Shown here: piece by piece, positions 57,936-64,000 of the stretch | How the letters are laid out: each line of letters begins with the position of its first letter | Numbering within the stretch: position 1 is the stretch's first letter | Assembly (NCBI GenBank): GCA_963965975.1 | Contig: OZ014420.1 | Span: 3,684,001-3,748,000, forward strand | Length of the DNA stretch: 64,000 nt | Direction of reading: 5' to 3' | DNA from: Xestospongia bergquistia | Taxonomy: Eukaryota > Porifera > Demospongiae > Haplosclerida > Petrosiidae | Made by a program: the position numbers and the translations under genes | The notes under the pieces: model-generated | The model's database searches: none | What the model was told of the DNA's origin: nothing | The model's input: only the letters and a program-made list of their open reading frames with translations

Positions 57936-58180
57936 AAATTCGTCCAAGGTGTCTTCCACAATTCCATCTTTTTCAATGTAATAATTTTCTACTTCCTCAA
58001 CATGTCTACAGAAGTTTTTCAACATATCTACTGTTGTGTGTTTAATTCCTTCTGGTACTAACTGTTGAACATGTGTCAGGTTGTAGTGTGTGTTGTGTTT
58101 TGCTACGTAACCTTTTACTGAAGCCCATGCCAACTCAAGATATTCTTCTGCCTTTGGCTGGTTTTTTACCTAACTTTGGT
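57930..58180 (-). pseudogene. DDE-superfamily transposase C-terminal tail
   Basis: Minus strand: 'NQPKAEEYLELAWASVKGYV' followed by 'HVQQLVPEGIKHTTVDMLKN' and 'FCRHVEEVENYYIEKDGIVE'. The pattern W..v..yV...N....v..li.egi..vt...w...crHv...E..y...D is one I associate with the tail of IS630/Tc1-type DDE transposases in cnidarians and sponges; the family call is from memory. The frame runs to the exact insertion boundary and its stop (57930-57932) is made of host bases. An in-frame stop just before 58180 marks the other limit. Confidence 0.4.
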
Positions 58181-58390
58181 TGGTTTCTGCTCATAGTGAT
58201 CAAGTTCCACGTGTGTTCACGAGGTTCGCGGTTAATTTGTACATTTTTTTAAAACCAAAAATATTTTCATTTGTGGTTTATTACTTATAATTTTTATTGC
58301 GTAACTACTTCCGCTGGCAGGTGAACGCGAATAGACTATAATTAATTAATAATGATTAAGTGATAAAGTCAATTTACTATTGCAACAGTT

Positions 58391-60215
58391 ATGAACCTTC
58401 TTAATGTTGTACTATGGTTTGTGTTTATTGTTATAGAGCATGAAGTAGATGGAGAAGCCTTTATGGAGCTCACTGAAGATGACATTTCTAAAGTTGTGAC
58501 AAAGATTGGTGTAGTTAAAAAAATCATTCGATTAAGAGCACAGTTTCAATGTCAAATGGTATGTTTATTTTCTATAACCATCAAGATTTGTTTATTCATT
58601 TTTGGACTAATCCTAACAATACTACTACTACAATCAGTCCACCAATATCCTCTCCATCAATTATCAGTCCACCGATAACCTCTCCATCAATATACAGTCC
58701 ACCGATGTCATCAGAAATGAGTAGCCTGACATTTGATATGGCATCTCCTTTTTCTCCATGCAGTTCAGATTGTGATGACTTGTTTTCTGTTCATTCAATT
58801 GGCTCATCTGTATCTTCAAGCAAAGGAAAGTTTACAATTCCATCTACATGGAGACCAACTATCATGGACTGTATTCATAAAGTAACAATTGAGGATCAAT
58901 GGAGGGCATTAACACCTTCTCTTCGTAACGAAATTGTCCGTGACCTTGTTACGAGTATGTTCTCGTATAAAAATAATCCAGACAAAGCATTTTGCACCCA
59001 AGCAGCCAAAATGCTTGTATCTAAGTACAAATTTTTGGAGGACCTTGGGGACAAAGTTAGTGGTTATGTAAGTTAGTTGTCATAACTTCTTATATACCAA
59101 TGTAACTTTTATAGGGATCATGGAAGAAAAAAATAATTGAGCGTGTTCATAATATGAAAGCTGCTTCTCGTAACCGACACATGGAACCTGACATTGAAGG
59201 AACACCCAAGAAAAAAAGGGGTAGGCCAAAGAAGCAGAATTTGGAGGACCGGTATCCCCCTATGAAAGGTCTCAATGATGATCATATCACATTATCTCGT
59301 AATAAATCAGCTCTATATAAAGAACTTGAAATGGAAAAACCGCGAAAAGAAATAGTTATTTCTTTATGTAACCAAACGTTTATGTACAGACGTGAAGAAA
59401 TATTAAACGAATCTTCGGAAATCACTGCTTCTTGTCTGATTGACAAATTTCAGGAATTGAAAATTCTCTATGTGGTTAGTTGACTTTGGTTTCACTCGTT
59501 TTTCATGTATTTTTACATTTGTAGATTATAAATGAGATGGACCTTATTCTTGATAAGAAAGATGTTTTTAAGACATGTTTCCAAAATTGGATGAACAAAT
59601 GGGTTCCTGCTATAATAGCGTATGGAAATTCGTTAAAAGGAAAAACTATAGGATTTTTAAAAAGAGTTGAGGCTGAATATCAAGGTAGTAAGTGATTGTT
59701 AATTGAAATGTATTACTTTTAATTTACAGGTGATATAGACTGTAATGCTAAAATTACCTTAGCACTACTTTGCCATTTGTTTCCTAAAAAAGGTGTGATT
59801 AATGCTATTTCGTATATATATGAGGAACGAAAGGTAAGTTTGTAAATTCTAATTATTTAGAATGCTTACTGAAATTTTATCCTACTAGATGAATGATGAT
59901 ATAGCTGATGTTGCCTCAGAATGCTCACGCTATACAGGTCCTCACTTTATTGGATTTTATAGAGAAGATGGCAGTGCTCAGTTTTTCTTTTATGTAGAAG
60001 GTGTCGTTTTGACAATGTCCCATTCGTTCTCTGAGATGTTGATGACCTGGTTCTCGTCCTTTTATGTACTTAACTTGGAGTACATGGTTGAAGTGTTGGA
60101 GGTGTGTCTATTTTTTCAAGAGTCGGTATTTAATTTACCAACTGGCAGCTACAAAAAAGCTAAAAGTGGTAGCTTTCTCTCGATCGCAACTGATATCAGG
60201 AAATTTGTTTCATAA
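58391..60215 (+). CDS. SAMD3-like protein, multi-exon, apparently intact
   Basis: The first exon gives the second half of a SAM domain ('EHEVDGEAFMELTEDDISKV', 'IGVVKKIIRLR'); its first half is not seen, so either an upstream exon is missing or the start is not at 58391. Exon 2 (about 58638-59068) has a Ser/Pro repeat ('SPPISSPSIISPPITSPS'), then 'TIPSTWRPTIMDCIH' and 'FCTQAAKMLVSKYKFLEDL'. Exon 3 (59115-59472) has an AT-hook-like 'KKKRGRPKKQ'. Further exons are 59525-59685, 59731-59833 and 59889-60215, ending 'ATDIRKFVS'. These introns (45-55 bp) have clean GT..AG ends and keep frame. The first intron is unclear: the good donor at 58559 breaks frame, while a weak one at 58543 keeps it. AATAAA is at 60286. 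Family role unknown. Confidence 0.65.
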
Positions 60216-60285
60216 TAATATGTTTACTAGAACACTCATTATACATGTTGTCTATCATTGAAACATGTTGAAATAGGTTATTTTC

Positions 60286-60291
60286 AATAAA
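60286..60291 (+). terminator. Polyadenylation signal AATAAA for the SAMD3-like gene
   Basis: AATAAA lies 71 bp after the stop codon, a normal distance in a compact genome. Confidence 0.5.
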
Positions 60292-60649
60292 GGTTCATAT
60301 TATTTTAAATGGGGGTATTGTAATTATACAATTATGAAAAGGTTAAAATGCAAAATTTTATTTATAACGGTAATAGTTAATATTTAAATCAACTATATTC
60401 ATTTCTTAAAACGTTTATTCAAATGTAAAATTAACTTTAACTTATAGTACATTTAACCTTTTTCAATAGTATAATTAACCTTTTTTATACAGTATAATCA
60501 ACTGTATTTAATATTGTTAAATTAAGTAATATTTAAATGGCAAAAATAACCAATTTTTGTTATGGTTGTTACAACCATGAAAGTGGTTACCTCAGTTTCA
60601 ATTAAAATAACCTCAAAAAAATAATTAAATCAACAATTATTTTTTGTAG
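60292..60649. other. AT-rich right part of the insertion
   Basis: It contains several 'ttaacctttttc/a'-like words, a perfect 8-bp palindrome pair 'atggttgt'/'acaaccat' (60562-60578) and ends near 'aattattttttgtagtgc'. No coding. Confidence 0.45.
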
Positions 60650-61415
60650 TGCAGCTACTGATTACATTGATTGTGATAATAATACTCTCAATTATTTGAT
60701 GAGTTCAGTAATACAAGCATACAACAGTGATATTCATTTGAATGGTACAATGATTTTTTATAACAACAAAGCTAGTCACAAAGCTGCTATTCGACTTGAT
60801 TCATTATCACATCTCTACATTCATGAATCTACTAATGCTTCTTTTATTAATAACAGTGCTACCTTTTATGGTGGTGCAATTTACTCTCACATGAACAGAA
60901 ATCTTCCAAGTAGAAACCCACTTCGTGCTATTCAAGTAGTGAGTAAAAATATTTTACAACTTAAGGCCAAAATGACTTTTAAACAAAACAGTGCTATACT
61001 TGCTGGTAACTCTATTTATGTATCTCCACTTTATAAATGTCAACAGTTGTATTTAAAAGGAGTCAATTCTATTCACTTATATAAACAAATTGTTAAACTT
61101 CAAAGAAGAGGATATCAATGATAATGGAGAAATATCATCAGTAGCTGTATGTGAGGACACATCATTGTGGCATTGGTCATTTGAGTAACAATACTCAGAT
61201 CAAAGTGTATCCAGGCGAAACAATTACAATCGGTTTGAAAGCATTTGATTTAAGTGGAAATCCTACTTATGGTAAATTTTTTGCCAGATTAACCAAAGTT
61301 GGAAAATGGAAATAATCATTATTCATGAACATATGATATGACATATCTCTTACCAATTGGGCAACATTTTCAAACTGTCTACAGCAACAGATGTACACTA
61401 TTAAATTTTACAATA
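60650..61415 (+). pseudogene. Beta-helix family, tandem copy 2, right piece
   Basis: The frame 60696-61121 matches copy 1 almost residue for residue ('SDIHLNGTMIFYNNKASHKA', 'FINNSATFYGGAIYSHMNRN', 'QNSAILAGNSIYVSPLYKCQ'). After a frame change come 'PGETITIGLKAFDLSGNPTY'-type sequence and 'TRCTLLNFTI'. At about 61415 the sequence jumps from 'aaattttacaatatc' (late ectodomain) to 'acttcttctagcagtgggca' (early ectodomain), the junction with copy 3. Confidence 0.8.
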
Positions 61416-64000
61416 TCACTTCTTCTAGCAGTGGGCAGTGTTCCAGAAATCTACTTCCAAGTTGTTTTGATCAGGACTTCTTACATTGCATTTTAGTTAT
61501 TTGGACAACAGAGTGGAAGTGTTGGTAGGACATGTAGTACTAAACAATGTGACTATACAAGGGAATCTAAACTTAGTACCATATATTGATATAGCAAATG
61601 CTGCTAAAGTCCATACTTAGGAGACTAAAGCTATCAGTGCTTTTGCAGCTGGTATGTCAGTTATATTTAACCAAAGGAACTACAATGCTAATGTACTTTT
61701 ATCAGATACACATTCGTTCATAGACATAGATGGTGTCTTTGATGGTTTAGCATTAATATTTAGTGATGCACCAATAGAAAAACTTCTGTTAAAATCGGAA
61801 AGTCTAATTTTCATCACACCGTTCCTACTTACAAAAGTTCAGCTAGAATTGGTTGCATTGTAACCACAACAACAACTTTAATTTCTTGCTTTGAAAGTGC
61901 TTCTAATAATCTCATAACAAATGTTAATAGCTACTTGCATGATGGCCATGATGAATTTAAATTAATTATAACGACTTCAATGTTTAAACTTCAAATCAAT
62001 ACAATCACTCCATTTTCTATGTTCTTACGTCTTCAGATATGTCTAAAAAATTAGGAATTCACATATGTCATTTCATTTATGAATAAGTTTATGTTGGAGT
62101 GCATAATCCACTTATCTTCACAGAAACCATTAAAAGCCATATGTGTCAGATTAAAAATTTGCACTTAGTTTTACAATAAGTTGTTATATTTGAAGCATAT
62201 AACTAGATCTATTCATTAAACACAACTTTAAATGCTGGTAAATTGGTTATTGTAAACACATCTACTGTTTACATCAATGGTGATAAAAATATTATCATTT
62301 ATTCAACAAGCTTAGTAATACAAGCATACAACAGTGACATTCATTTGAATGATACAATGGTTTTCTATAACAACAAAGCTACTTATCGAGCTGCTATTCG
62401 ATTTGATTTATTATCACATCTCTTCATTCATGAATCTACTAATGCTTCTTTTATTAACAATAGTGCTACCTTTTATGGTGGTGGAATTTATGGTGTAACT
62501 GTGAGCACACACATTTGTAGGATCAATGGTTCAACTAATAATACTCATATCAAAGTGTGTCCAGGTAAAACAATTACAACTGGTTTGAGAGCATTTGATT
62601 TGAATGGAAATCCTACTTACACTCAAATTTTTGCCAGGTTAACCAAAGTTGGAAAATGGTGGCATAAACATAAGCGTTATTCATGGACATGTGATATGAC
62701 ATATCTGTTACCAATTGAGCAGCAATATCAAACTGTCTACAGCAACAGATATACGCTATTAAATTTACAATAGCCCAGAAAGTACAAGTAAAACAATGCA
62801 TTTATATTTTGAAGGTTTGGGATACCTTCCTACATATTCAATCAAATTGATTCCACAAATACTGTCTACCAAACACAACTATCAATATAACACAACCTGA
62901 TATTATTATTTGTAGAGGAAATCGTATGGGATGGTTATGTGGTGAATCTAAGGAGGGTTACAGTGTTGTCTTAGGTAATACTGATTGTTATAAGTGTTCT
63001 AATACACTACATACTGTACTTGCTCAACATTTAAATACTAGGTGGTATAGTGTACGTATCAATTTTTTACTTTGAGACTGGGAACAATTGGAATTTTCCA
63101 TTTTTTGGCTAAATATTATCTGGGCAACTGTCATACCATCATATGATATAGTAATCACCAAATCATTGAATACAGCTCTGCAATGTATGGTGTATTTGCT
63201 AACTTTTGTCTAATATGAATGGAACATATCAGTGTGCATAGCAAGTCATCTCAATGAGCTAGGCAAGACTGGCATTGTATCTCCTTCCAGTTTATCTATG
63301 GCTAATAGTTGTTCTCTTAAGTAAGTGTTTTGCCATGATTGCTAATTTTATTGTTGGGTCCTCTGTACAAGTACTCGTACATTGATGTACATCTCATATT
63401 CAGATCTGTTATCTATATCTTTAATTGTTCTCACACCAGCACATATTTATTTTAATAGTAGCAATAGTACTAGTAAGTTACTGGTTTGGTTTAGGGATGG
63501 CAATGTCCTGTATGGCCAGTATTCTTACCACATTGTTCCATTATGTGTGAGTATTAGAGTACTATCTCTCTTTATCATACCTTTTACATTGGTTGGATTG
63601 TTTGGAGTTAAGATGATAGGAGTTGTTTTGTTGTCAAGTACTTTGTCCATTTATTGGTGCTATACATGGACCATACAAAGAGAAATTAAGTTACTGGTTT
63701 GGAGTGAGGTTGATTGTTCTCTCTCTTGTATATATTGTCATTGCTGTTCTTCAAGGTAGCAACATGACTCTACAACTGTTACTGTTGATATTTATATTGG
63801 GTTCATTTACTATTGTACAAGCTATTGTCTTCCCATATAAGAACAAGATATTAAATACATCAGACTTTTGGTTTATGGTACTTCTGTTGATCAATTTCAT
63901 CACATCTCTTTCTTACATCTCATCAAATAACACTATAGCTAATGCTATTATGAGAACACTAGAGATTGTTCTCTGCTCAATTACTTATCTTATCACCTTA
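61416..64000 (+). pseudogene. Beta-helix family, tandem copy 3 (broken, runs off the window)
   Basis: It starts inside the ectodomain ('SSSGQCSRNLLPSC'). Frame 61654-61863 has 'FNQRNYNANVLLSDTHSF'. Frame 62243-62773 carries 'NNKATYRAAIRF' and 'FINNSATFYGGGIYG' joined directly to 'STHICRINGSTNNTHIKVCP', so about 200 bp present in copies 1 and 2 are deleted. The Cys-rich and membrane parts follow (62880-64000): 'LLCGESKEGYSVVLG'-like, 'YISYSDLLSISLIVLTPAHI' and 'LLLLIFILGSFTIVQAIVF'. Many stops and frame changes. The C-terminus lies beyond the window. Confidence 0.75.

Larger units (their letters stand above)
57936..60649. mobile_element. 2.7 kb insertion carrying a SAMD3-like gene and a transposase tail
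   Basis: The boundaries come from comparing copy 2 with copies 1 and 3. The family sequence stops after 57935 and resumes at about 60690 with 'gtaatacaagcatacaacag', with about 50 bp of family sequence lost or unrecognisable. Inside are a minus-strand DDE-type transposase tail at the left edge, a plus-strand SAMD3-like gene, and an AT-rich right end with 'taaccttttt' repeats and a short palindrome (60562-60578). I see no terminal inverted repeats or target duplication, so the mechanism of insertion is open: a mobile element with degraded ends, a gene duplicated by a transposon, or a plain segmental insertion. Confidence 0.6.

Noticed and set aside
60292-60649. Considered a separate MITE at the right end of the SAMD3-like insertion
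   Set aside because: There is a small palindrome and repeated 'taacctttt' words but no paired ends or target duplication that I can see.

Overview
This is an AT-rich eukaryotic window. Introns where visible are very short (about 45-95 bp) with GT..AG ends. The gene families are ones I associate with demosponges, and Amphimedon queenslandica would fit, but that attribution is from memory of families and was not tested. There are no bacterial features, tRNAs, rRNAs or CRISPR arrays, and I see no retroviral, LTR or Polinton element.

Layout. (1) 0-8.1 kb: pieces of a hAT transposase (N-terminal zinc-finger part at 0.1-0.7 kb, C-terminal part at 7.0-8.0 kb with its 3' terminus at 8126) and a complete short hAT element (3633-4345) with matching ends and an 8-bp target duplication. 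(2) 9.0-11.4 kb: a broken gene of a multi-pass membrane family (beta-helix-like ectodomain, Cys-rich segment, membrane-spanning C-terminus). (3) 12.3-15.6 kb: broken copies of a POT/PTR2-like (SLC15-type) transporter, one with a foldback element upstream. (4) 15.8-25.3 kb: a pile of DNA transposons: a long ZMYM1-like hAT ORF, a piggyBac remnant split by a second hAT with a perfect target duplication, a second piggyBac start, a pogo-like helix-turn-helix ORF cut by a piggyBac-type end, a decayed hAT and a Mutator-like fragment. (5) 25.5-37.2 kb: SAM-domain (SAMD3-like) remnants, a nearly intact piggyBac (27918-30736) sitting inside another ORF, a broken Ulp1-type protease gene, and pogo-like and Harbinger transposase ends on the minus strand. 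(6) 37.9-39.9 kb: blocks duplicated from the 5.5 and 8.1 kb regions and an unrecognised hydrophobic ORF. (7) 40.5-51.8 kb: six more broken POT-like copies, five forward and one reverse, with a 3 kb AT-rich gap. (8) 52.4-64 kb: a piggyBac fragment, then three broken tandem copies of the beta-helix/membrane family. The second copy is split by a 2.7 kb insertion carrying an apparently intact multi-exon SAMD3-like gene.

The window is mostly a gene-family graveyard salted with DNA transposons. Eight POT-like copies and four beta-helix/membrane copies are all broken. The best candidates for functional coding sequence are the SAMD3-like gene (58.4-60.2 kb), the 27.9-30.7 kb piggyBac (one apparent frameshift), the ZMYM1-like hAT ORF (15.9-17.8 kb) and the BED-finger ORF of the short hAT. 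Nested insertions and paired duplicates give relative ages: the 18.2-20.8 kb hAT is younger than its piggyBac host, the foldback element is younger than the 12/50 kb duplication, and the SAMD3-like insertion is younger than the beta-helix tandem copy it interrupts.
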